Part shown: positions 45,501 to 56,600 of the stretch, piece by piece
Numbering within the stretch: position 1 is the stretch's first letter
How the letters are laid out: the number at the start of each line of letters is the position of its first letter
Made by a program: the position numbers and the translations under genes
Assembly: GCA_008694505.1 (NCBI GenBank)
Contig: VZDJ01004378.1
Location: 18,122,269-18,186,268 of the forward strand
From: Cyanoderma ruficeps
Taxonomy: Eukaryota > Chordata > Aves > Passeriformes > Timaliidae
Length of the DNA stretch: 64,000 nt
Direction of reading: 5' to 3'
Notes under the pieces: model-generated
What the model was told of the DNA's origin: nothing
The model's input: the letters and a program-made list of their open reading frames with translations, nothing else
Database searches by the model: none

Positions 45501-48500
45501 ACTATTGTGGGCGATAGGGGGCAGGAGTTTACTTGCAGAAACAAACTCAAAACAGTAATGCATTTAGAGGAAAATCTTTAAAACTATTATGAAATATTTT
45601 TCTCTGAATTGAGCAGTGTTACAGAGGACCTGGTAGTGGGTTCTGGGACCCATCAAATGATCAGATATTATATTGGTAATGTATTTTGATCCTTAATGAA
45701 ATTGCAACTTTACATCCACCCTAGAAATGAATAGTCAACGTGGGTAGCTTGAAAGACCTGGATCTAGAATTATTACTAAGTAGGATATTTTAATGTCTTT
45801 TAAATGTTGGTTAAATTATCAATGGTGCTGCTGCATTTAGAATGGTTTTATCACTACAAAGAGTTACTTGTTTTGTTTTTGGTTTCATTTTTTTTTTTAA
45901 ATCAATAACTGGTATTCTACATTCAATGACCTTGTTCGATTTGCTCACATTATTCATTTTGTGAGGAAATTGAGGCATCTAATCCTCAAGGTCCCAGTAA
46001 AATCAAACCCTGACAAATTTTGGCCAAAAAGAGCACTGAGACAAACAATCTTGCCAACTCAGCTGAACTCCTGTTTCCTTTCATAATTTGTGCCCTGTTT
46101 ATGACTCCTCTTCGGCATTTGCTCAATTTTAAAGGCCAACCCAAAGAAGTCATGTTCTGGCACGTACCAAAGCGCTTTCTTGGAATGAATTGTAAAATCA
46201 CAGCAACCATAAAAACACTGACTTTCTTTCCTTGCAGTCCTTATTCAGAAAAAGTTTGGGATCAATCAATCTCACAGTGATTCTGTTTGTAGATGCTTGT
46301 GATGATTTTAACAGATCATTCTTCTAGAAGGATTAGGATTGTTGTGGGCTGTACTTCCCCCAGCTGTTAAATTTTGTCCACGTTTCTGAATAAAATTGCC
46401 TGGTTTATGCTTACGCTGGACATTTGGCAAATCAAAGACCTCTACAGTACTGTGATTGTGAAGATCAGTGGAGGTGATCATTGAAGGCTGAGGTGAGTAT
46501 CAGTGCACATCTCCTTTCTTAGGAAGTCCATGGCAGGATACAAAAGGTTATGGTAGAACTGACAAAATATATTCATATTCTTGTATAATGTCTACTGGAC
46601 ACAAATATGAGCCTGAGGCAGGTGATGGTAAAGCACAAGTATTCTTGCATAAGGTGGGACTCTCTAGATAAGCTGAATCAGGAGACTCACAAGGAAACAT
46701 CCATATTTTTGCCTTCTAAAATAGAACAAGGATATCGAAAGAAAAAAAGAGAGCACATTATGTTTATAATGACTATAATGTTACAAAATACACAAAACTC
46801 TGTATTGAAATCCAGTTCCAAAAGTCTGAATGTTTATGGTAGAGTTGAAAGGATGAAGAGATTATCCACAGATATTTTTAAAAATGGGGTTTAATCTAAA
46901 TTTTAATGGAAGTAAACCCTTGCCTTGCCCATTACAATGTTCCTTGTATTTTTAATGAAAAAGGTTCAGTAGATAAGACACAATCTAGACATGTAAATGC
47001 TGGTTCTTAATACAATCTGGAGTTTCCACAAATAATTCTTCTTCTCCCCCTGAGACTAACTTCTTACTACTAATTGATTCCAATTAGCCAGTTTTAAGTG
47101 TAATTATTCAGTGAGAGAAGCAAACACTATTATATCTATGCTCTACATTCCACTACTAAAAACATGGCATTATTGAACTTGTGGAGTTGAAATGGTTCAT
47201 GCTTGGGAAAAAGTTATCTTCAAGAAGCTGTGTTTAAAAACACTGAGAAAAAAACGCTTGTAAATAACTTGGAATATACTTTAACTAAAACTTGCTAGTG
47301 GAGAATGAGGACACTTGTTTTCCTTCTTAAATTACTGCTGTAATGAAGAAAAAGAAATGTAAGGAAGAAAAAGAAAAATCAGTTGCTGAGTAGATGTGGA
47401 TATATATGAAAACAGAACATCTGGGGAAAAGAATACATCTCAGACACTCAATTTGAAAATTTAAAAAATTTAGGTCTCATATGAAAGCAGACACTCTTAT
47501 CCTAAATCTTGAGAAAAAAAATGCTGACTTTTGAAAAATGAAAAAGTATTATGACTTTGTAGGGTAGCACTGAGCAGTTTAAAAGGACTGGAATATAAAG
47601 GAAGTAAATTCCCCAACAAAGGGTGGCAATGGTATGATCTCAAGGCACAAAGTGAATGGAAAGCAGCAAGTGGTCACTGGGGCCTGGTGGTGCACAGACA
47701 ATGCTCCATTGGTGCCTCCTCTGATGCAACTCGAGAGGTGACAGGAAAGCAAGAGGTGATGATAAGAGAAAAAGGAAGGAGGGGAAGAGAAGGATCAAGG
47801 TTACTAGGGAGCCTCTCTGTCCTGTGGCAAACTTGCATCTTTTCATTCCATGGGACTTTATCCACAGCACCAAGCCCCTTGCTTGTATTTGTTCCTTGAA
47901 AATGAAACAGAAAACCTGTCCAAGATAAAGTCATACCTAGACATCTGGACATCTCTAGTTATAAACTAAACATAAATAGTGCTTACTGCCAATGAACTCA
48001 AGTATAAAAGGTCATTTATACAGGTGACAGGAGCAGAAAACAATAGAAGGAATGTTCCTTTTCTTGGGATGTTTAAGCCAGCACAAATCACTGTGTGTCA
48101 GCTTGTTTTACAATCCAGTGTTTTCACTTTCAATTAGAAAGTCTTTCCCTTAGCATTTTTCTTAGCAGCAATTTTTAAATTTAACAGAAGGTGTATTCCC
48201 CAGTACCATATGTTAAACCTGACATGTTACTGAAAATGTCTTTTGGAAAAAACAAAACAAAAGAAAACCAACTAAAAAACCACTAAAATAGGACCACTGT
48301 CCCATTCCACTCTCTTTGGCCTACTTGTAAGCCTCAAGAGCACACAGCTGTCCCATTAGGCAGTGTCAATTCTTTGAGGAACTAGTCATAACTGGAAAAC
48401 CAATGGATGATAGACTGATAACTTCCTCTTTGCTTTAGTGGCAACCTGCGTGCCTGGAAACAGTTATCCCCGAGTTGATCTTGTAAGTAACAGCTAGATG

Positions 48501-51500
48501 AAAGCTGTGTCTGTGGGGAGTGAATAGTTCATAATGCTCTGAGAGGTCACCTTGTTGATGTTTTTTGACCACTATATTAGTAGGCTATAAAGTGTAGAAC
48601 ATTTTAGGACTTAAACAGGAGGGATTAAGACCTATGGGTATCCTTGACTTTAAAGTACACAAGGAGAATCCAGCTATGACCAGTGAAATGGTCAGTGGAG
48701 CACTGACTGATGTGGGCTGATGATGCAGTCTTTTTTCCCCTGTAATTCTTCCCAATATAAATTCCAGTTGATTTTGGGCTTTGCATAGAAGGACATTTTC
48801 TGAGCCTTCTTTTTTTTTTTTTGGTGAGTAGTGCCACTATGATAAAGTCTGCCTGTAAACCTCTGCTTTATCCAGATGAATGAAGGATGGATCACTTGGA
48901 TTAAAAAGCAGCAATAGTTAGGCAGACTCAGAAAAATATAATGTGCCAATCCCTGGGTTCGATGAACTGTACCCAGCTGCATGATACACAATGAAGTCAG
49001 TCATTTATAGTGCTTTTCTTCCAACACTGTACAGCACCAGTGTGAATACTGTGAGGTGCTGTGTGCAATCTTAACATAACATAAACTACAGCTTTATTCA
49101 GGTCCCTCATCAGCTCTTTGGGAGCCAACCAATAAGCAGGTACAGAATTGGAAAATGTGCTATCTGAAGTTTATCCATGTTTCTTCTGATACTTGTCTAG
49201 GGAGGGCCATCTCCATAGAAATTCAGTTAAGGTGAGACACATTCTTTTATTTTGTATGAGTACCTGAAACCCTAGGCTATAAGCTCATAAAAATGAGATT
49301 GCATACAAGATGTTGATGGCCTAGGGGAAGTTTTGAACAACAAGGAGTCATTATCAGGACCTGGCTGAAAAAATGATCCATGATCTGATGTATTTTGAAA
49401 CAGTCTTTGCAGAAAGACCAAGCTTCAGAGGCAACACCCATGAAATCCATGTCTATGTTTATAACCGTGGACAAATGAAAAAATAAGAATTTTTCCCAGA
49501 TGTACAAACAAGTCTTTTTGGGAGCCCCATGCCTTTGCATTTTCTTCAGCAAAATGGCTATATATAACAGTCTGTATACAAAACCACTTGCAGAGAGTAG
49601 CATTTGAGAACAAATTACTAAGTTAATACCTTCTTTGACCTGTATCTGGTCAAGCTATATTTTAGAAACCTGTCATTACTAATATGAAGAAGAGGTTAAT
49701 CTGTTAATGTGAAGTTTCAGAATGATGGATGAGTCAAGGCACATGAGCTATTTAACACAACACCTAGCTGCACCTTCTTATTGTAAGTCTCCAGACTGAC
49801 ATGCCCAAAGAGGAGGGGTCGCAAACCTCTCGATACTTTGTTTCAGCAATGATGAAATTTGGAGGTGAATCTAGACAGCCTTAATTCCCATCAGTCATGC
49901 CTTGTCCAGTTCTTGGAGTGCTATTTCAACTTGGCTTAAAAGGAATCAGCCTCATGGCTCCTTACTAGGATGCATCTTAAACCTTTTACATACCTTCTCC
50001 CATACTGACCCTTCAATTTATAGATTAACATTGCTGAAGTGAAATTGTGTCACTGACTCCCTCAGCAGGGATTGGAAGATCTCAGCCTGGAGAGTTATGT
50101 ATTTGTTATCTGTACATCAAGAATGATGCTCCTGTGCTGTCACACACACAGTTGTACGTCCCTCTTTACCAGCAGCAGATCTGGTTAGCCCAACTGCCTG
50201 GTATTCACCACTTTTCTGAGGAGGCTTCACAAAAACCTTAACCTGTCAAACTTGTAACTATCCAACTGTATTTAACTAAAAATCATTAGAAATGTTTATA
50301 AACGGGACATACCATACCACTTTATTCCAGGTTACTTCTACTCTTGAATCACATCTTTGCCTGAATGTCTCCCTGCACTGCTGACAGAAACAAACATAAC
50401 TGAAAGGGGAGTTCAGAGAGAGGGAAACACTGCCTATTTTACTAATGCCTGATACTGACAGCCTGCACACAAAATCTTAAAAGCACTCAGGCACTTCCTT
50501 TTGGGCCCTTTTTAAAAAGGTTTAATGAAACATATAGAAACTGACATTTTAAACCTGTAGCTTTGGATGTTATTTTGCCATGTCAGTTTCTTTTTTTTTT
50601 TTTAAATCACATAGCAATAGTTTTCTACCTTTCTGCATCAAACTTCAGTCGAAAAATAATGAAGGCTGTTTTCAGATAAAAAAAAATGTTTCTGCTCTTT
50701 GACCTGTTCTAACAGGTGGGCAGCCAAATATCACCACAGGAAATATGTGGTAATGCTAGTTATTGAGCAAAATCTTAGTCCTCCTAGGACATACAAACAC
50801 AAGTAGCAAGTGTATCAACATAGTCCTAATTAAAAATTGTTAAGATTAAAAACCTTTTTTAGGAGTGCTGCAAGATAAAAATAAAGGCTTATTTCTTGCC
50901 TGAGGCAGTAGACCTGAATATAATACTTCTGCAGGAATATATAGGAAAGCTAATAAACTCCTCATACTGAAACTGGTAATCCTTAAACTGGTTTGAGTGT
51001 CAATAAATGTTCATTTGTATTCTGCAAAAGAGTGCAAAATGATGTAACACTTCTTGAAGATGTCGAAGATTCAGGACAAAGAAAGATTAGGCATTTCCTC
51101 TTGCAGTAAAATGGCTAATATATCACATTTCACGAAACTCTTCAGATGTGCTTTGCTTATGCAAGAAGTGTAGGACTTGATTTCTGTTTTTTTTTTTCTT
51201 TTTCTTCACTATGGAAAGTAAGGCCTTTATCCTGCAAATTGTTATGTATGCATTTAACTTGATGTACAGCATATATTCCCATAGATTCCACAGGACTGAA
51301 TGCCAAAGATAGACACATCTGTGACTGCTTACAAGATTGGAGCTAAAAAGCTTCAAAAAAGAAAATGAACAGAGATAGTTTTTGAAGTATGCAAGCAAAA
51401 TAAGGGGAACAGAGACACTTTCAGACATTGATCTAGATCCTTGCTGTATATATTAATTCTGTGTGTTTGCAGATCCTATGTACAAAAGTTCGGGCACAGG

Positions 51501-51899
51501 TAGAAAAAGTAGGCTGATTCGGTTTTCCAGACAGGGGTTCACTCCCGGGGTACTCAAGCCAAGTGTTGCGGTATTATCGCAGACAGCTTTTAACATATCT
51601 TTAAATCCCTCCAGCTGAGGAGTGAGGGTTCAGCACTGGCAGGAAGGAGAGTAAGAGAGGGAGTCCTGGGTCCGCGGAGTAACGGCAGGGGGATTTCTGA
51701 AAGTACCAGCCAACGCTTACTGCGCGGTTTTTTCCTGGGCATATTAATCCTATCGATTTAAGTAGGAGTATTTATCCTTTTCTGAGCTCCATCCTCACGT
51801 TAGTATGACAGCACTATTGTCGTTCAAGCACGTAGTCAGCGGTTCTTTATTAAGTCTCTATAAATTTGACACAGTAAGGGCATTCAGTATTTACGTGGA
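33572..51899. other. Long gene-poor stretch upstream of TRHDE
   Basis: Over about 18 kb I recognise no exon, RNA gene or clear transposon. Composition is AT-rich with occasional GC-richer patches (39640-39960, 41220-41960) that lack coding character. Reading frames are short on both strands. Such flanks of developmental and neural genes can hold distal regulatory elements, but none can be identified from one sequence alone. Confidence 0.5.
39505..39544. repeat. Two-copy 20-bp tandem duplication
   Basis: GATTTCAACAATCACTTCCT at 39505-39524 is followed at once by the same 20 bases with one change (39525-39544). Confidence 0.85.
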
Positions 51900-52168
51900 G
51901 AGCACACGCATTCGTGTGTAATCCCGGGCAGTCCTGCGGCTCGGAGGCTTTGCAGCCTCCCCACTCCCGGCGCAGCCCGGCCCTCCGCCCGCCCCGGCCG
52001 GGGCTCCCGCCGCCGCCTCAGCGACCTCCCCCGGAGCCGCCGCGTGTGACACACCGGAGAAGAGCCTCCCTCGTCCCCGCGTCGCCCCCGCCCGCTCCCC
52101 CGGGGCGCCGCCGTCACCGGCGGCAGCCGGAGCAGCCGCTGAAGCCGAGGGGCGGCGGGGCTTGCCCG

Positions 52169-52211
52169 CCTCTCCCCCCTTCCCATCCTTTCCCTTCCCT
52201 CGCCTCTCCCC
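52169..52211 (+). promoter_or_regulatory. Polypyrimidine tract next to the TATA box
   Basis: About 40 bases of nearly pure C/T end a few bases before TATATATAG. Such tracts in promoters can adopt non-B structure or bind C-rich-strand proteins. Any role is inference. Confidence 0.5.
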
Positions 52212-52217
52212 GGTGCC

Positions 52218-52226
52218 TATATATAG
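52218..52226 (+). promoter_or_regulatory. TATA box of TRHDE
   Basis: TATATATAG stands in otherwise GC-rich DNA on the TRHDE strand. A start site about 25-32 bp downstream would fall near 52246-52256, leaving a leader of about 640 nt if it is unspliced. The start site itself cannot be seen. Confidence 0.6.
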
Positions 52227-52436
52227 CCGCCTCTGCTCGAGCCAGCCGGGAGATTGTTCTGTACCTGCAGGAGACAGGAAAGAGAAAATAAGAGGAGCGA
52301 CTCTCCGAAGCCTGACCCGCTATCAGGAAGAGGAGGACGGGCCCGGGCCGCGCCGCTGTCCGGTGCCACGGCCCCCGGTGCCGGGCGAGCCCCGCGGGGA
52401 CGGGCCGACCTGCGCGCCGGCGCCCCAGGGGCGCGC

Positions 52437-52535
52437 ATGGCTCGGGCGCTGCCGGGGCCGGGCGAGGAGCCCGACCCCGGCCCCGGCGGCTCGGGACGCG
52501 GGGCAAAGAGAGCTCTCTGCGGACGGCGGCGCTAG
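52437..52535 (+). promoter_or_regulatory. Upstream open reading frame 1 in the TRHDE leader
   Basis: ATG at 52437 opens a 32-codon frame ending at TAG 52533-52535. It has C at -3 and G at +4, a medium initiation context. It is a regulatory candidate rather than a protein gene, and depends on transcription starting upstream of it. Confidence 0.4.
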
Positions 52536-52591
52536 CGGGGGGGCCGGGGCGGCAGAGCCCTCCCCCTTGGCGCCGAGGTGCACTCGGCGAC

Positions 52592-52600
52592 ATGTGCTGA
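52592..52600 (+). promoter_or_regulatory. Minimal upstream frame 2 in the TRHDE leader
   Basis: ATG TGC TGA: a two-codon frame with G at -3. Very short frames of this sort can hold ribosomes at the stop and lower downstream initiation. The effect here is inferred. Confidence 0.35.
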
Positions 52601-52758
52601 AGTGCCCCGCGGAAGCCACACAAGTTGCCTGCGCGGCGTGGCCCGGCGGCCGGACGGCGGGGAGCGCCCGCCGCCTCTTGCCTGACCCGACCCGACCTCG
52701 TCCCGCTCCCCTCCCCGAGGGCTGCTGCTCCCCCGCGGGGCTCCCGGCGGCCAGGGTG

Positions 52759-52779
52759 ATGCGGCTCGTCGGGAAGTGA
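52759..52779 (+). promoter_or_regulatory. Upstream frame 3 in the TRHDE leader
   Basis: ATG at 52759 with G at -3 opens a six-codon frame (MRLVGK) ending in TGA at 52777-52779, 113 nt before the first main-frame ATG. Confidence 0.4.
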
Positions 52780-52829
52780 GAGACGGTGCGTCCCACGCGG
52801 GCCGAGGACCCCCTGCCTCGGAGTCTCCC

Positions 52830-52892
52830 ATGCTTTCGGGGCCCCCTCGGGTGGCGGCGGCCCCACGGGAGGCGGAGGCGGCGCTGCCGTGA
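52830..52892 (+). promoter_or_regulatory. Upstream frame 4, overlapping the TRHDE start (TGATG)
   Basis: ATG at 52830 opens 20 codons, and its TGA stop occupies 52890-52892. The last base of that stop is the A of the ATG at 52892. A stop-start overlap of this type permits termination-reinitiation. The initiation context of this upstream ATG is weak (C at -3, C at +4), so leaky scanning past it is also likely. Confidence 0.5.
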
Positions 52893-53697
52893 TGGCCCTG
52901 GAGGAGAAGCGCCCGCCCGTCACCCCCATGATGATCGAAGAGGAGGCCGCCTTGCGAAACGGCAGCCGGGGGCTGCCGCCGGGACCCTGGGCCGAGGCGG
53001 CGGGGCCAAGACCCCGCACCACGGAGCGGCACATTGCCGTGCACAAGCGCCTGGTGCTGGGCTTCGCCGTCTCCATCCTAGCGCTGCTGGCAGTGACCAT
53101 GATCGCCGTGCTGCTCAGCGTCCGTTTCGAGGAGTGCGGCGCCGCCGCCGACGGTCCGCCGCGGGCCGGCGGCAACGGGAGCCTCTCGGGGGCAGCCCGG
53201 CAGCAGCCCGGTGCGGGGCAGCCCCCCGGCAGGCCGGAGGAGGAGGCGCGGGGCGGGGAAGCGGCGGAGGAAGAGGAGGAGGAGGAGGAGGAGGAGTGGC
53301 AGCGGCGGCGGGAGCTGCCGCCCTGGGCCCGGCCGCGGCTGCCGCGGCACCTGCGGCCGCTGCATTACAACCTGATGCTGTGCGCCTTCATGGAGAACTT
53401 CACCTTCAGCGGAGAGGTTAACGTGCAGCTGGAGGTGCGGAACGCCAGCCGCTACATCGTGCTGCACGCCCACCGCATGCACATCGAGGCGGTCCGCGTG
53501 GCCGAGGACAAGCTGGCCGGCGGTGTGCGGGTGGCCCGCACCTTCTTCTATCCCCAGACCCAGGTGTTCGTCGTGGTCCTCAACCGCAGCCTGGAGGTGC
53601 AGAGAAGTTACAACCTTAAGATAATCTACAACGCCCTCATCGAGAACGAGCTGCTGGGCTTCTTCCGCAGCTCCTACGTCCTTCACGGCGAGCGAAG
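52892..53697 (+). CDS. TRHDE: TRHDE coding exon 1 (thyrotropin-releasing hormone degrading ectoenzyme)
   Basis: TRHDE is a type II membrane metallopeptidase of the M1 family that inactivates TRH outside cells by cutting after pyroglutamate. This exon encodes residues 1-268 plus two bases of codon 269. It covers a short cytoplasmic tail containing RTTERHIAVHKRLVL, a membrane anchor (about 54-77), a Gly/Pro/Ala-rich stalk with about ten consecutive Glu codons (53267-53296), and the first part of the M1 ectodomain (HYNLMLCAFMENFTFSGEVN to SSYVLHGER). N-glycosylation sequons include NGS (95), NFT, NAS and NRS. The donor is AG|GTAGCG at 53698, and the split Arg codon is completed by exon 2. The first ATG (52892) has a strong context. 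ATGs at 52928 and 52931 give an N-terminus closer to the human one as I recall it. The zinc-site exons lie outside the window. Confidence 0.95.
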
Positions 53698-56600
53698 GTA
53701 GCGGAGGGGCCGCGTCGCTTCAAACGCAACTCGGTCCGAAGTTGGCGGCCCCCGCGCCGAACTTCGGGTAGGGCGGCGCTAGGACCCGGCGGCCGCGGCG
53801 CCGCCAGGCGGGTGATGCCGCGAGCTCCGCGCTGCCCGGCCCCGGCGGTCCCGCCGAAGGGTGCGGGGCTCGGCCGCCTGCCCGGGGAGGGGGCTCAGGC
53901 CGGGGGAGAGGCCGGCCGGCTGGTAAGCGCAGGCCAGGCCTCGCCTCCCCAGTCACCTCTCTCTGGACATCTCTGTAGGGGTCGGCTGTCAGGGCAGAGA
54001 TGCGGAGGTTCTCGGGGACCGCGAGCCCTTGCCCGCTCCAAGCGACCGGCCGGCGTCGTGAGACGGCTGTGAGAGCGGCTGAAGGGCGGCCGAGGCTGAG
54101 GGACTGAGCGGGGGCGGGCGGAGCTGCTTCGGGCTGCGGGGCGGTCCGGGCTGGGGCCGTGCGGGAGGCCGGGCCGGGGTTAGCCGGGGCCGCCGGCAGA
54201 TGAGCGAAGCGCTCCGCCTGCGCGCCCCGCCTGCGCGGGGAGGGCTGCGGGAGCGGGCGGCGGGTCGGGAGATGCGCGCCTCAGCGCATCTTGGGGACGG
54301 GCGGGCGCAAGGAGCAAACTTGCGAGGGTGGCACCAGTGAAGCATACCGTCCGCTAGGTCCTTGTCAGGGCAAGCCCGGAGCGGAGACTCCGGGTCTGTT
54401 TCACACAAAGACTCTTGTGTCCGGCTGCTGCGTGCCCTCATGTGACAGCCTTGTCAGGTTACAAACGGCAGCGTGTAGGGCAGCGAGACTTCTCTTTTGT
54501 TTTTATTCTCTTAGGTAAAGCAAAAACCTGGTGGGATGTGTTTTCTCAGAAGGTCAATACGTTTACGCTTGCTGCAGCTGGGTCGCTGAAGATTTACATC
54601 CTGTGACCCCGCAAACCTGATACGTTTGTGGGCAGAGCGAGATTTAGTCTAGATCTGTATTTACTCATGTGGTTAAAACCCCCTGGGTCCCTGTCGAGGC
54701 CCTTGTTGCGGTAGGCAGGGTTACTGTGGAGGGCCCCGTTTAGCCAGTTACAGAGGCTTTCTTTTTAAAAAGTGTTTTCTGACCACATTGAGGCTTTATA
54801 ATGGAAAAGCAGGTGGGATAGACTTCTTGATAGTTCTGGCATGGTTTATAATTTTTCAATTGGATTCTTTTTAAGCTGTCCTTTCTTGAAATATCTGTGC
54901 AGTGGCAAGTTTTCTTTTCCTGAATCTACTGTTTTGGATTGTGAAAAAAATCTTAAGTGAAACAAAGATTTTACAGTTGGAAGAACTGGGCAAAAATATT
55001 AAGACATGAAAAGCATCCTCACCAACTGAATTAAGTCAAAAGCCTTTTTATTAAAACATATTTTCATTACTATGATTACTGACAATTTAAAAAAGCCTGG
55101 TATTAGAACTGCAAGCAGGATCAAGGTTAAGTTTTTGCAATTTGTTGTCACAGTGAAATAAAAAGGAAATTTGAAAAAGCACAGTTGTAAGAAAAGATGT
55201 GGATAATACATGGTTTATCATGGTTGACTGAATGGTTGGGGTAATTGGGAGTTCTTACAGACCTGTATTGAAATGGGCAAATCAGAAAACAAAATACTGT
55301 TAACAGCAGGGGGTATAATTAACTTTACAAATCTGAGAAGTTATTTAAGCAGTAATTATTCTCATGTACTTTGACTTTGTGTAGGAATAATTGACCTGTC
55401 AAATAGGTATGGCAGTGACATTTCTCCAGAGTTACTGTACTACACTTCAATACCAATCCCCTAGTTAAGATTTAGAAACCATCACCAACAAAAAAAGGTC
55501 TATTCACTGTTTCAGGATAGTCATCAGGATAGTTTAAAACACAGGGTGGAAGGCGATGGTAAAATGTTTTTCACAGTGCTCTGTGTGTAACTTTTCAGAT
55601 ATAAATTATTTTGTTTTTAATGCACTTTAGTATAGTCATAGGCAGAATCCTTTCCTTCCATGAGGTAGTATTGCTCTATTGAAACCAGTGGCATGTTTTT
55701 CCTTTACACCAGCTCACTGATATTTCTTTCAGTAAAACATTTTTAAAACCTTTTAGTCATTGCATGGTTGTAGTTTCAGGTGTTAAAGAGAAGAAGTGTT
55801 TTTTTCATTTTCAACTGTCACAGGCTTAATGACTCACTATAGTATAAAGCGAATAATACCCATTCTAAATCAGGGAACTTTTTTGATCAGAGAGTGCTCT
55901 TACAGTAACAATTTGCATTCTGATTAATAACCTATGGTTTTAATATGATACATATAACCATTTTTAGTCCTCAAACATGGCCAGCTTCTGTTATGACAGA
56001 CAGACAGAGTTGCATGGTCTGGGAGACCTTGCTGTTCCAGCAGGGCTTTGATTTTTTGACATCTTTATATTCAATTAAAATACAGCAGTCTCATTGGAGT
56101 AGTACTTGCTGTAAAAGGGTCTAAACCATCATTTTTCACTTTTGTTGTACATGAGGAACAAATAACTCTGCTGTGAGGCATCACAAACATACTAATGCCT
56201 TCACTTTATGATTTTTTTCCCCCTAAAGTTGGTTTCTCTGGCCTTCACTGGTGGATGTTGTAAATCAGCCTGAAATATAAAAGCTGTACAAATGTGTTTA
56301 TTTTCTGACTGAAATCTTTCCTACAGTACTTGAAATGTAAAATGGAAGTTATATGCTACAAATTTACTTTGCATTATGTGCTAGAATTTTTTGACAGTAA
56401 TCAACAGAAATACAATACAGAGCTACTGTGGAGTATGTACTATATGAGTATGCAGGCATAATATAAATGAACCTTAAACTTTGGCATAAGTGAAAAGGAA
56501 AAAAAATTCTTATATCACACAGAAAACAAGGACATATTCTTTAGTCTTGTAACAACTAAGATGTCAAAATAGATAAGGTTGTTGAGGAAACATGTCTTTC

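Larger units (their letters stand above)
51900..54440. promoter_or_regulatory. CpG island over the TRHDE promoter and exon 1
   Basis: The sequence changes abruptly from AT-rich to very GC- and CpG-rich at about 51900 and back at about 54440. It spans the TATA box, leader, coding exon 1 and the first 0.7 kb of intron 1. GC boxes such as GGGGCGGGC (54111) occur. Long open frames on both strands here are by-products of GC-richness and are not called. Confidence 0.85.

Noticed and set aside
1..51899. CRISPR-like arrays, tRNA or rRNA genes
   Set aside because: I saw no regularly spaced repeats and no tRNA- or rRNA-like stretch, and the DNA is vertebrate.
52114..53175. 353-codon minus-strand open frame across the TRHDE promoter and exon 1
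   Set aside because: It is Pro/Arg/Gly/Ala-rich and lies in a CpG island, where long stop-free frames arise by composition; the plus strand here carries the recognised TRHDE exon.
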